From Allobosea sp. UNC402CLCol (lineage in GTDB: Bacteria > Pseudomonadota > Alphaproteobacteria > Rhizobiales > Beijerinckiaceae): 64,000 nucleotides of DNA. The stretch is taken from the NCBI RefSeq assembly GCF_000745475.1, contig NZ_KN050692.1, forward strand, positions 186,001-250,000, read 5' to 3'. Shown here one piece after another: positions 1-8,087 of the stretch. How positions within the stretch are numbered: the first letter of the stretch is position 1; every line of letters starts with the position of its first letter. The position numbers and the translations under genes are program-made. Below the pieces are notes generated by a model that made no database searches, was not told the DNA's origin, and saw only the letters and a list, made by a program, of their open reading frames with translations.

Positions 1-353
1 CGCAGCAGGCGGGCCGCGTCGCTGACCGAGAAGGTCCCGGCCGCAGCCAGCGCGGAATACTCGCCAAGCGAGTGGCCGGCGACGAAGGCGGCATCGCGCC
101 CGAGATCGAGCCCGGCCTCGGCCTCGAGCACCCGGACCACCGCGAGGCTGACCGCCATCAGCGCCGGCTGGGCGTTGGCCGTCAGCGTCAGCTCCTCGGC
201 GGGGCCTTCCCACATCAAGGTAGAGAGCTTCTGCGACAGGGCCGCGTCGACCTCGTCGAACACCGCCTTCGCGACCGGGAAGGCGTCGGCCAGGCTCCTG
301 CCCATGCCGACGGCCTGGGAGCCCTGGCCGGGAAAGATCAACGCTGTCGTCAT
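1..353 (-). CDS. fabD: Malonyl-CoA:ACP transacylase (FabD), N-terminal part, runs off the left edge
   Basis: Transfers malonyl groups from CoA to acyl carrier protein for fatty acid synthesis in the cytosol. Reading the minus strand from the ATG at 353 gives about 117 residues, with the family's N-terminal GQGSQ motif at residues 9-13 and the nucleophile elbow GHSLGE at about 93-98, where Ser95 is the expected catalytic serine. The catalytic His and the C-terminus lie outside the window. It is divergent from rpsF. In Rhizobiales the fabD-fabG-acpP cluster commonly sits back to back with rpsF-rpsR-rplI, so the context agrees. Truncation is only the window edge; nothing in the visible part is broken. 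Confidence 0.95.
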   Translation of the reverse strand, partial: MTTALIFPGQGSQAVGMGRSLADAFPVAKAVFDEVDAALSQKLSTLMWEGPAEELTLTANAQPALMAVSLAVVRVLEAEAGLDLGRDAAFVAGHSLGEYSALAAAGTFSVSDAARLL

Positions 354-691
354 GTCGGGAACGCCTCGTCCTGCAAAACTTTTGTATTATGACGCGGCTG
401 TCACAACGGTTTCGCCGCCAAGTCAAGCACGGAGCCCAGCTTTTCCGCTCCGTGGGCGGGTTTTACCGTCAGATTCCGGTTGCCATGGCGGCTCGGACAC
501 TGTAACGACCGCCTCCTGCTTGTTCGGCCGGAGGCTGAACGGATGGCGCGTGCCTTTTTGAAGGCCGCGCAGACTTCGATGGAGTCGTCATCCTGTGTCT
601 CCGCCTTCGATGAAATCCTGTCGGGCCTTATCCAGGGCTCGGAGGGCTCCGCGCCGGGCGAAGCAGGGTGAAACAGAAAGGCCAAATCTAG
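354..691. other. Divergent intergenic region between fabD and rpsF
   Basis: This 338-base gap must hold the promoters for fabD (leftward) and rpsF (rightward). An AT-richer patch at about 378-400 lies just upstream of fabD. A weak promoter-like pair for rpsF (TTGCCA at 480-485, TGTAAC at 501-506) has a spacer of only 15 bases, so I do not call it. AAAGG shortly before the rpsF ATG is a plausible ribosome binding site. The ORFs in the gap have no recognisable protein signature. Confidence 0.5.
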
Positions 692-1123
692 ATGGCATTG
701 TACGAGCATGTGCTGCTCGCGCGGCAAGATGTCAGCGCGCAGCAGGTCGAAGCTCTTGTCGAGCAGTTCAAGGGCGTGATCGAAGCGAATGGCGGCGCCA
801 TCCGCAAGGTCGAGTACTGGGGCGTCAAGTCCCTCGGCTACCGCATCAAGAAGAACCGCAAGGCGCACTACACGCTGCTGAACATCGAGGGCCCCTCCGC
901 CGCCGTGCTGGAGATGGAGCGCCAGATGCGCATCAACGAAGACATCCTGCGCTTCATGACCATCAAGGTCGAAGAGCTGGAGGAAGGTCCGTCGGCCATG
1001 CTCCAGAAGCGTGATCGCGACGACCGTCCCGAGCGTGGCGGCGACCGTTTCGAGCGCGGCCCGCGCCGTGACCGTCCGCGTCGTGACGACGAAGTGACCG
1101 AAACCGCCGAAGTGGGGGCCTGA
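692..1123 (+). CDS. rpsF: 30S ribosomal protein S6
   Basis: Small-subunit ribosomal protein that binds 16S rRNA as a heterodimer with S18. The 143-residue product opens with MALYEHVLLARQDVS and has the usual S6 ferredoxin-like fold over residues 1-95, including the YWGVKSLGYRIKKNRKAHY strand region. From about residue 105 it carries a charged Arg/Asp/Glu tail rich in RDDRPER-type runs, which is typical of alphaproteobacterial S6 and probably disordered. AAAGG lies upstream of the ATG. It is followed after 3 bases by rpsR, so the two partners are made from one message. Confidence 0.97.
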   Translation: MALYEHVLLARQDVSAQQVEALVEQFKGVIEANGGAIRKVEYWGVKSLGYRIKKNRKAHYTLLNIEGPSAAVLEMERQMRINEDILRFMTIKVEELEEGPSAMLQKRDRDDRPERGGDRFERGPRRDRPRRDDEVTETAEVGA

Positions 1124-1126
1124 TCC

Positions 1127-1372
1127 ATGTCGACCGCATCTGCCGGCGCCCGCCGCCCCTTCTTCCGCCGCCGCAAGTCCTGCCCGTTCTCGGGCGAGGG
1201 CGCGCCGAAGATCGACTACAAGGACGTCCGTCTGCTCTCGCGCTACATCTCCGAGCGCGGCAAGATCGTGCCGTCCCGCATCACGGCGGTCTCCGCCAAG
1301 AAGCAGCGCGAGCTCGCCCAGGCGATCAAGCGCGCCCGCTTCCTCGGCCTGCTGCCCTACGTCATCCGCTGA
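1127..1372 (+). CDS. rpsR: 30S ribosomal protein S18
   Basis: 81-residue basic ribosomal protein that pairs with S6 on the platform of the 30S subunit. The family core is clear: RRKSCPFSGEG near residues 15-25, IDYKDVRLLSRYISERGKI in the middle and the KKQRELAQAIKRARFLGLLPY helix at the end. It starts 3 bases after rpsF stops, in the normal rpsF-rpsR order. A strong GC hairpin follows the stop, so part of the transcription probably ends here before the DUF2232 gene. Confidence 0.97.
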   Translation: MSTASAGARRPFFRRRKSCPFSGEGAPKIDYKDVRLLSRYISERGKIVPSRITAVSAKKQRELAQAIKRARFLGLLPYVIR

Positions 1373-1396
1373 TCCGCTAAGCGGATTTCGGAATTT

Positions 1397-1425
1397 CCGG
1401 AGGCGCCCCGGCGCCTCCGGCTTTC
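1397..1425 (+). terminator. Hairpin terminator or attenuator after rpsR
   Basis: CCGGAGGCGCC at 1397-1407 pairs with GGCGCCTCCGG at 1410-1420, an almost uninterrupted GC stem, followed by CTTTC. The U-run is short, so partial termination between rpsR and the downstream DUF2232-rplI genes is more likely than a complete stop. Confidence 0.6.
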
Positions 1426-1542
1426 ACGTTCAAGATCAACCAGTCGCCCGGCGGTGAGACTCCCCCGGGTTCGTTGAGGCGAGACGCCTCTCACCCTGCC
1501 GGGCCAGAACGGCCAGCGAGCAGCGGGACAGCAGGACGGACC

Positions 1543-2490
1543 ATGATTCCGATTGTCGGCATCGGCGCGGGCCTCGTTGCGGCCCTGCTCTTCTCAGTGG
1601 TGATCACCGGATCGCCGCTGTCTGCGCTGCTGTACTCGGCCGCTCCTCTCCCAATCTTCATCGCCTCGCTGGGCTGGAACCACCGCTCCGGGCTGTTCGC
1701 CACGGCCGCGGGCGCGCTCGCCGTCGCGGTGGCGCTGGCGCCGACGGGCGGCGTCGCCTTCGCCCTGATCATCGGCCTGCCGGCCTGGTGGATCGGCTAT
1801 CTCGTCTTGCTCGCACGCGGCGATGCGCAGGGCACGACGGAATGGTACCCGCTCGGCAATCTCATGGTCTGGATCGCCGCCACCGCCGCGCTCGCGACCG
1901 TCGGCAGCGCGCTGGTGATGACCACCGACTACGAAACCTATCGCTCGGTGATCGCGCGGATGATCGAGAACCTGCTGAACGAGATGGTACGCGGCCGTCT
2001 GATCGCCCTGCCGGCCGGCATCGAGGTCGGCGAGCTGGCGCAGAGCCTCGCACCCGCCGTGCCGCTCGGCATCGGCGCTTCCTTCGTCACCACGATCACG
2101 GCCAATCTCTGGCTCGCCGCCCGCGCGGTGAAGGTCTCCGGCCGGCTACCGCGGCCCTGGCCCTTCATCCCGGCCACGACGCTGCCGCGCCCCGCGCTGC
2201 TGCTGCTGCTCGCCTCTGCCTTCCTTGCCACGCTCGGCAGTTTCGTCGGCGTCGCGGCGATGGCCCTCACGGGCGCCCTGCTCGCCGCCTTCATGTTCTG
2301 CGGCTTGAGCCTGCTCCACGACATCTCGCGCGGCCGCCCCTGGCGGGCGCCGATGCTGATCTCGGTCTATGTCGCGCTCGTCGTGATGCAGGCCCTGCTA
2401 ACGCCGCTGCTCGCGCTCATCGGGCTCGCCGACACGCTGTTCGGCCTGCGCAAGCGTTCAGCGTCGCCGCCTCCGCCTACCCAATCCTGA
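1543..2490 (+). CDS. DUF2232 family integral membrane protein
   Basis: About 315 residues, nearly all hydrophobic, with roughly eight predicted transmembrane segments. The first, starting IPIVGIGAGLVAALLFSVV, begins right after the ATG. I chose the ATG at 1543 because it opens directly into a membrane segment; an upstream TTG at 1474 would add a polar 23-residue leader. The position between rpsR and rplI is characteristic of Rhizobiales, where this gene is annotated DUF2232. The function is unknown. Similar proteins in Firmicutes (YybS) also sit beside rplI. It is probably co-expressed with ribosomal proteins, but nothing in the sequence reveals a substrate. Confidence 0.85.
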   Translation: MIPIVGIGAGLVAALLFSVVITGSPLSALLYSAAPLPIFIASLGWNHRSGLFATAAGALAVAVALAPTGGVAFALIIGLPAWWIGYLVLLARGDAQGTTEWYPLGNLMVWIAATAALATVGSALVMTTDYETYRSVIARMIENLLNEMVRGRLIALPAGIEVGELAQSLAPAVPLGIGASFVTTITANLWLAARAVKVSGRLPRPWPFIPATTLPRPALLLLLASAFLATLGSFVGVAAMALTGALLAAFMFCGLSLLHDISRGRPWRAPMLISVYVALVVMQALLTPLLALIGLADTLFGLRKRSASPPPPTQS

Positions 2491-2521
2491 AAACCAGACC
2501 AGACCTGTAAGGAGAAGACAA

Positions 2522-3085
2522 ATGGAAGTGATCCTGCTCGAACGCGTCGCCAAGCTCGGCCAGATGGGCGACGTCGTGCGCGTCCGCGACGGCTTCGGCC
2601 GCAACTACCTGCTCGCCCGTGGCAAGGCGCTGCGCGCCACCGAGGACAACAAGAAGCGCTTCGAGAGCCAGAAGCTCGAGCTCGAGACCCGCAACCTCGA
2701 GCTGAAGTCGGAAGCCGATGCCGTCGCCGCCCGCCTGAACGGCCAGAGCGTCACCATCCTGCGCCAGTCCGGCGAGTCCGGCGTGCTCTACGGCTCGGTC
2801 TCGACCCGCGACATCGCCGAGGCCCTGACCAAGGACGGCTTCAACGTCGCCCGCAGCCAGGTGACGCTGAACACCCCGATCAAGACGCTCGGCCTGCACA
2901 CCGTCCCGGTCGTGCTGCACCCGGAAGTCGCCGTCACGGTCACCGTCAACGTCGCCCGCTCGGCCGAAGAGGCTCATCGCCAGGCCGCCGGCGAGGACGT
3001 CACCGCCCGCGAGGAGTTCGACCTCGACGATCTCGGCCTCGAGGTCGGCGCGGCGCTGGCCGAGGCCGGCGACGACGATCGCTGA
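2522..3085 (+). CDS. rplI: 50S ribosomal protein L9
   Basis: Large-subunit protein binding 23S rRNA near the L1 stalk, with N- and C-terminal domains joined by a long helix. The 187-residue product starts MEVILLERVAKLGQMGDVV, the canonical L9 N-terminal domain, followed by the YLLARGKALRAT segment, a helical linker of about residues 45-75 and the C-terminal domain (VLYGSVSTRDIAEAL). An acidic C-terminal tail of about 35 residues makes it longer than E. coli L9 (149 aa), as usual in Rhizobiales. AAGGAGAAGACAA before the ATG is a strong ribosome binding site. A clean terminator follows. Confidence 0.97.
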   Translation: MEVILLERVAKLGQMGDVVRVRDGFGRNYLLARGKALRATEDNKKRFESQKLELETRNLELKSEADAVAARLNGQSVTILRQSGESGVLYGSVSTRDIAEALTKDGFNVARSQVTLNTPIKTLGLHTVPVVLHPEVAVTVTVNVARSAEEAHRQAAGEDVTAREEFDLDDLGLEVGAALAEAGDDDR

Positions 3086-3112
3086 GCCGAACCGCTCGGA
3101 CGACGAGTCAAG

Positions 3113-3139
3113 GGCGCCGTGGCAACACGGCGCCTTTTT
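3113..3139 (+). terminator. Rho-independent terminator after rplI
   Basis: A perfect 9-bp stem, GGCGCCGTG (3113-3121) and CACGGCGCC (3126-3134), closes a GCAA tetraloop and is followed directly by TTTTT. This is the clearest intrinsic terminator in the window. It ends the rpsF-rplI unit, so dnaB must have its own promoter in 3140-3302. Confidence 0.92.
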
Positions 3140-3302
3140 CGTTCCGTGGCCTGTGCAAAGGAGTGGATCACGCATCACGCTGCTGGCAGGAGATGGCGGG
3201 GTGGTAATCTAAGAGTCTTCCGAATCAGCCGCCGCGCGTTTCGTATCCAGCGGCCGAATGTCGGCTTGAAGTATCAATCAGCATCGATTTATCGGGACGG
3301 CC

Positions 3303-4790
3303 ATGGCCACCGCTACAGCCCTCGTCGCTCGCCTCGACAACCGCGAGGCGGAATACCGCGTCCAGCCTCACAACATCGAGGCCGAGCAGGCGCTGCTGGG
3401 CGCGATCCTGGTCAATAACGACGCCTTCTATCGCGTCTCCGACTTCCTGCTGCCGGACCATTTCTTCGAGCCGATCCACCAGCGCGTCTTCGAGCTGAGC
3501 TCCAGCCTGATTCGCTCCGGCAAGCTTGCGACGCCGATCACGCTCAAGACCTTCGTCAACGACCTCGATCTCGGCGACATCACGCCGAGCCAGTATCTCG
3601 CCCGACTGGCTGCCGAGGCGACGACCGTCATCAACGCCGGCGATTACGGCCGTACGATCTACGAACTCGCCGTGCGCCGCCTGCTCATCGGCGTCGGCGA
3701 AGACCTCGTCAACGTCGCCTATGACGCCCCCGTCGAGATGGCGCCGCGCGAGCAGATCGAGGAAGCCGAGCGCAAGCTCTACGAACTCGCCGAAAAGGGC
3801 CGCTACGAGGGTGGCTTCCAGAAATTCGACGGGGCGCTGCGTCTCGCCATCGACATGGCGGCGAGCGCCTATCAGCGCGCCGGCGGCCTGTCGGGCATCT
3901 CGTCGGGCCTGCGCGATCTCGACCAGCGCATGGGCGGCCTGCAGCCCTCCGACCTCATCGTGCTCGCCGGCCGCCCGGCCATGGGCAAGACCTCGCTGGC
4001 GACCAACATCGCCTTCAACATCGCCAAGGCCTGGCGCGGCGAGCGGCAGGCGGACGGGACGATCAAGACGGTCGATGGCGGCGTCGTGGCCTTCTTCTCG
4101 CTCGAAATGTCGTCCGACCAGCTCGCGACCCGTATCGTCGCCGAGCAGTCCGGCATTTCCTCCTACAAGATCAGGCAGGGCCGCATCACCGAGGCCGATT
4201 TCGCCCGGCTGACCGATGTCGCCGCGCAGATCGAGCGAATCCCGCTCTATATCGACCAGACCGGCGGCATCTCGATCGCGCAGCTCGTCGCTCGCGCCCG
4301 GCGGCTCAAGCGGCAGAAGGGGCTGGACGTCCTGTTCATCGACTACCTCCAGCTTCTGTCCGGCTCCTCCAAGAACAGCCAGAACCGCGTGCAGGAGCTG
4401 ACCGAGATCACGACCAGCCTGAAGGCGCTGGCGAAGGAGCTCTCGGTTCCGATCATCGCGCTGTCCCAGCTCTCGCGCCAAGTCGAGAGCCGCGACGACA
4501 AGCGCCCGCAGCTCTCGGACCTGCGCGAATCCGGCTCGATCGAGCAGGACGCCGACGTGGTCATGTTCGTCTATCGCGACGAATACTACCTCAAGGGCAA
4601 GGAGCCGCGCCCCGGCACCGAAGAACACAACAAATGGCAGATCGAGATGGAGGCGGCGCATGGCGTCGCCGAGCTGATCATCGGCAAGCAGCGCCATGGC
4701 CCGACCGGGACGATCGCCCTCCAGTTCGACGCCGATGTGACGCGCTTCTCCGACCGCGCCGACGACCTTCGCCTCCCGGACCGTGAATGA
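3303..4790 (+). CDS. dnaB: Replicative DNA helicase DnaB
   Basis: Hexameric 5'-3' helicase that unwinds DNA at the replication fork and binds primase. The 495-residue protein has the N-terminal helical DnaB domain (about 20-120, HNIEAEQALLGAIL) and a RecA-like motor domain. Walker A GRPAMGKTS is at about 223-231, Walker B VLFIDYLQLL near 341, and the DLRESGSIEQDADVVMF motif near 410. No intein or insertion is present. It stops in a 4-base ATGA overlap with alr, so the two are translationally coupled. It follows the rplI terminator and probably starts a new transcript (dnaB-alr-radA). Confidence 0.97.
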   Translation: MATATALVARLDNREAEYRVQPHNIEAEQALLGAILVNNDAFYRVSDFLLPDHFFEPIHQRVFELSSSLIRSGKLATPITLKTFVNDLDLGDITPSQYLARLAAEATTVINAGDYGRTIYELAVRRLLIGVGEDLVNVAYDAPVEMAPREQIEEAERKLYELAEKGRYEGGFQKFDGALRLAIDMAASAYQRAGGLSGISSGLRDLDQRMGGLQPSDLIVLAGRPAMGKTSLATNIAFNIAKAWRGERQADGTIKTVDGGVVAFFSLEMSSDQLATRIVAEQSGISSYKIRQGRITEADFARLTDVAAQIERIPLYIDQTGGISIAQLVARARRLKRQKGLDVLFIDYLQLLSGSSKNSQNRVQELTEITTSLKALAKELSVPIIALSQLSRQVESRDDKRPQLSDLRESGSIEQDADVVMFVYRDEYYLKGKEPRPGTEEHNKWQIEMEAAHGVAELIIGKQRHGPTGTIALQFDADVTRFSDRADDLRLPDRE

Positions 4791-5917
4791 TGTCTGTCGA
4801 AACGCCTGAACCCGGCGCCTATGGCGCGACACTGACCATCGACCTCGATGCGCTGGTCTCGAACTGGCGGCTTCTCGGCAAGCGCGCCGGCACGGAGGCG
4901 GGCGCCGTCGTCAAGGCGGACGCCTACGGCATCGGCATCGAGCCGGCCGTGACGGCTCTGAGCCGGGCGGGCTGCCGGAATTTCTTCGTCGCCCATCTCT
5001 CCGAAGGCATCCGCGCCCGCAAGGTCGCGCGCGAGGCGACGGTCTACATCCTGAACGGCCTGCTGCCCGGAAGCGGCGGGATCTATGCCGAGCATGAATT
5101 GTCGCCGGTGCTCGGCTCGCATGAGGAATTGCTGGAATGGGCCTCGTTCCGGCAGACCGGCGCGAAAGTCCGGCCGGCAGCGCTGCATGTCGACACGGCG
5201 ATGAACCGGCTCGGGCTCTGGCCCGGCGAGGGGCTGAACCTCGCCCGCGAGAAATCGGGCACCCTCGCCGCGGCCGATATCGGCCTGCTGATGAGCCATT
5301 TCGCCTCTTCCGAGGACGAGGCCGACCCGGCCAATGCCCGCCAGATCGCCGCCTTCGCCGAGATCGCCGCCGCCTTCCCGGAGCTGCCGGCTTCGCTGCT
5401 CAACTCGTCCGGACATTTCCTGAAGGACTGCCCATCCTACCAGCTCACCCGGCCGGGCTACGCGCTCTATGGCGGCAATCCGACGCCGGGCCGGCCGAAC
5501 CCGATGCAGCCCATCATCGGGCTCGAAGCGACGATCATCCAGACCCGCGAGGTCGAGGATGGGACCCAGGTCGGCTATAACGGCCGCTGGACCGCCAAGG
5601 GCAAGCGCAAGCTGGCCACGATCTGCCTCGGCTATGCCGACGGCTATCCGCGCAACGGGAGCTGGACCGACACGATCACCGGCGGCTCGGCCCTCGTCGC
5701 CGGCGTGGCCTGCCCCTTCGTCGGCTCGGTCTCGATGGACCTGATCATCATCGACGTCACCGATGCGCCCGCGGGCGCCGCCCAGCGCGGCGCGAGCGTC
5801 ACGCTGATCGGCGGGCCACTCGATCTGGAGTCCGTCGGCGCCGGCGCCAAGACGATCGGCTACGAGATCCTGACCAGCCTCGGCCGTCGCTATGAGCGGC
5901 GGTATTTGGGCGGCTGA
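4787..5917 (+). CDS. alr: Alanine racemase (PLP-dependent)
   Basis: Interconverts L- and D-alanine in the cytosol to supply D-Ala for peptidoglycan. The 376-residue protein has the N-terminal TIM barrel with the PLP lysine in the motif AVVKADAYGIG (Lys43) and the C-terminal beta domain with CLGYADGYPRNG, which holds the second catalytic base, Tyr. Two adjacent ATG codons (4787 and 4790) could start it; the first overlaps the dnaB stop as ATGA. Its stop shares one base with the radA ATG (TGATG). Gene order dnaB-alr-radA is standard in Rhizobiales. Confidence 0.95.
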   Translation: MMSVETPEPGAYGATLTIDLDALVSNWRLLGKRAGTEAGAVVKADAYGIGIEPAVTALSRAGCRNFFVAHLSEGIRARKVAREATVYILNGLLPGSGGIYAEHELSPVLGSHEELLEWASFRQTGAKVRPAALHVDTAMNRLGLWPGEGLNLAREKSGTLAAADIGLLMSHFASSEDEADPANARQIAAFAEIAAAFPELPASLLNSSGHFLKDCPSYQLTRPGYALYGGNPTPGRPNPMQPIIGLEATIIQTREVEDGTQVGYNGRWTAKGKRKLATICLGYADGYPRNGSWTDTITGGSALVAGVACPFVGSVSMDLIIIDVTDAPAGAAQRGASVTLIGGPLDLESVGAGAKTIGYEILTSLGRRYERRYLGG

Positions 5918-7317
5918 TGGCCAAGCGCGGCCCGACCTATCATTGTCAGGCCTGCGGGGCCGTCTATCACCGCTGGCAGGGCAAGTGCGACGCCTGCGGG
6001 ACATGGTCCTCGCTCGTCGAGGAAGCGCAAGCGGCGCCGGTTCCGGGCGGCGGGCGCCCCTCGTCCGGCGGGAGGGCGCGGGGCCGCGTCTTCGCGCTGG
6101 AGACGCTCAAGGGCGAGACGCAGGACGCGCCGCGCATCGTCTCAGGCATAGGCGAACTGGATCGCGTCACGGGCGGAGGCTTCGTGCCGGGCTCGGTGCT
6201 GCTGATCGGGGGCGACCCCGGCATCGGCAAATCGACGCTCCTGATGCAGGCCTGCGCCGCGCTCGCGCTGGGCGGACGGCGGGTCGTCTATGTCTCGGGC
6301 GAGGAATCGACCGGGCAGGTCAGGTTGCGCGCCGAGCGCATGGGGCTGGCCGAGGCGCCGGTCGATCTGGCAGCGGAAACCAATGTCGAGGATATCATCG
6401 CGACGCTCGGCCAGGGTGAGCGCCCTGCCCTCGTCGTGATCGATTCGATCCAGACGATGTGGTCGGGCGAGGTCGAGAGCGCGCCCGGCACGGTGACGCA
6501 GGTGCGCGGCTCGGCCCAGGCGCTGATCCGCTATGCCAAGACCAGCGGCGTCTGCCTGATCCTGGTCGGCCATGTCACCAAGGACGGGCAGATCGCCGGC
6601 CCGCGCGTGGTCGAGCACATGGTCGACGCCGTTCTGTCGTTCGAAGGAGAAGGGGCGCACTCGTTCCGGATCCTGCGCGGCCAGAAGAACCGCTTCGGCG
6701 CGACCGACGAGATCGGCGTCTTCGAGATGACCGGCAAGGGACTGTCGGAGGTCACCAACCCCTCCGCCCTGTTCCTCGCGGGCAGAGACCAGCCGGCGCC
6801 GGGCGCGGCCGTCTTCGCCGGCATCGAGGGCACGCGGCCGGTGCTGGTCGAGATCCAGGCGCTGGTGGCGCCGACCGCGCTGGGCACGCCGCGGCGCGCC
6901 GTGGTGGGCTGGGAGAACAGCCGGCTCGCCATGGTGCTCGCGGTGCTCGAAACCCATGGCGGCCTCAGACTCGGCCAGCACGACGTCTATCTGAACGTCG
7001 CCGGCGGCTTGCGCGTCAACGAGCCGGCGGCGGATGTCGCGGTGGCGGCGGCGCTGGTCTCCTCGTTGACGGGTGCGATCCTGCCGCAGGAGGCGGTCTA
7101 TTTCGGCGAGATCGCGCTGTCGGGCGCGGTCAGGCCGGTCTCGGTCGCGGCGGCGCGACTCAGGGAGGCGGCGAAGCTCGGATTCGAGGCGGCGCTCATG
7201 CCGGCGGGCGGTGCCGACCATGGCGACGGCAATGGCCTGTTGCTGCGCCGTTTCGGCCATGTGACGGAACTCGTTGCCGATATCGCCGCCCGCGCGCCAC
7301 GCAAGAGTGTGAAATGA
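5917..7317 (+). CDS. radA: DNA repair protein RadA
   Basis: RecA-like ATPase/helicase that promotes branch migration of recombination intermediates. The 466-residue protein shows all parts in order: an N-terminal zinc finger with Cys10, Cys13, Cys24 and Cys27; Walker A GDPGIGKST at about 99-107; the RadA signature KNRFG near 257; and a C-terminal Lon-protease-like domain (GGLRVNEPAADVAVAAALVSS) that lacks protease activity in this family. Its start overlaps the alr stop by one base, so translation is coupled. A gap of 107 bases separates it from cvpA. Confidence 0.96.
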   Translation: MAKRGPTYHCQACGAVYHRWQGKCDACGTWSSLVEEAQAAPVPGGGRPSSGGRARGRVFALETLKGETQDAPRIVSGIGELDRVTGGGFVPGSVLLIGGDPGIGKSTLLMQACAALALGGRRVVYVSGEESTGQVRLRAERMGLAEAPVDLAAETNVEDIIATLGQGERPALVVIDSIQTMWSGEVESAPGTVTQVRGSAQALIRYAKTSGVCLILVGHVTKDGQIAGPRVVEHMVDAVLSFEGEGAHSFRILRGQKNRFGATDEIGVFEMTGKGLSEVTNPSALFLAGRDQPAPGAAVFAGIEGTRPVLVEIQALVAPTALGTPRRAVVGWENSRLAMVLAVLETHGGLRLGQHDVYLNVAGGLRVNEPAADVAVAAALVSSLTGAILPQEAVYFGEIALSGAVRPVSVAAARLREAAKLGFEAALMPAGGADHGDGNGLLLRRFGHVTELVADIAARAPRKSVK

Positions 7318-7424
7318 CATCGCCGGCAGGGTGACGCAGGGGCGAGGAACGCGTATAGCAAAACCGAAACGGTGGTCCGTCGGCGGGCCGGCCGTCGTGA
7401 GTCATCAGCAAAGCGGCCTTCCCA

Positions 7425-8042
7425 ATGCCTGTCACCATTCTCGATCTCGTCGTCATCGGCGTGGTTCTGATCTCGGCTTTGCTGGCCGCGGTCCGCGGCT
7501 TTACCCGCGAAGTGCTCGCCATCGTCTCATGGATCGCCGCGGCGGCCGTCGCCTGGGTGTTCCATCCGCAGCTCGTGCCCTTCATCCAGCAATACATTCC
7601 GGCAAGCTCGGCGCAGGGCACGATCGCGCTCGTCGCCTCGATCGCGTTGTTGTTCCTCGGCACGCTGATCGTCGTCTCGCTGCTGACGGCGCGCATCTCC
7701 GACTTCGTGCTCGACTCGCGCATCGGCGCGCTCGACCGCACCTTGGGCTTCGTCTTCGGCGCGGCGCGCGGGCTGCTGCTGGCGGTGATCGGCTATGTCT
7801 TCTTCGCGGCGCTGGTCGGCAACGAGAAGATGCCGGTCTGGGCCAAGGAGGCCAAGGCCAAGCCGATGCTGGAGGAAACCGGACGCTCGCTGATCGCGAT
7901 GCTGCCGCAGGACGTGAATGCCGACTTCATCAAGAACCTGCTGAAGAAGCCCGGCACCGAGGCTGCGCCCGAAGCGCCCGCAGAGGAGCCCCGCGCTCCG
8001 GGCACGCCGGCGCCCGTTGCGCCTGCCCCAACCCGTCCCTAA
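7425..8042 (+). CDS. cvpA: CvpA family inner membrane protein
   Basis: 205-residue membrane protein of the CvpA family, named for colicin V production and found next to purF in many proteobacteria. Four hydrophobic segments are visible, at roughly residues 5-25, 28-45, 62-85 and 100-125, with the conserved RGFTREVLAIVSWIAA stretch after the first. The C-terminal 45 residues are Pro/Ala/Glu-rich and probably disordered in the cytosol. The gene lies 45 bases before the purF start, matching the classic cvpA-purF pairing. Its molecular function is not settled; links to colicin export and envelope homeostasis are known from E. coli. Confidence 0.9.
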   Translation: MPVTILDLVVIGVVLISALLAAVRGFTREVLAIVSWIAAAAVAWVFHPQLVPFIQQYIPASSAQGTIALVASIALLFLGTLIVVSLLTARISDFVLDSRIGALDRTLGFVFGAARGLLLAVIGYVFFAALVGNEKMPVWAKEAKAKPMLEETGRSLIAMLPQDVNADFIKNLLKKPGTEAAPEAPAEEPRAPGTPAPVAPAPTRP

Positions 8043-8087
8043 TTAGCGCGTAGAAAGTTCGCCTCTAAACCCCGTGTGGAGCTCGCC

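Noticed and set aside
3266..3294. Promoter-like pair TTGAAG-17-TTATCG before dnaB
   Set aside because: It would place the transcript start within a few bases of the dnaB ATG, giving a leaderless message; too uncertain to list, although dnaB must have a promoter in this gap.
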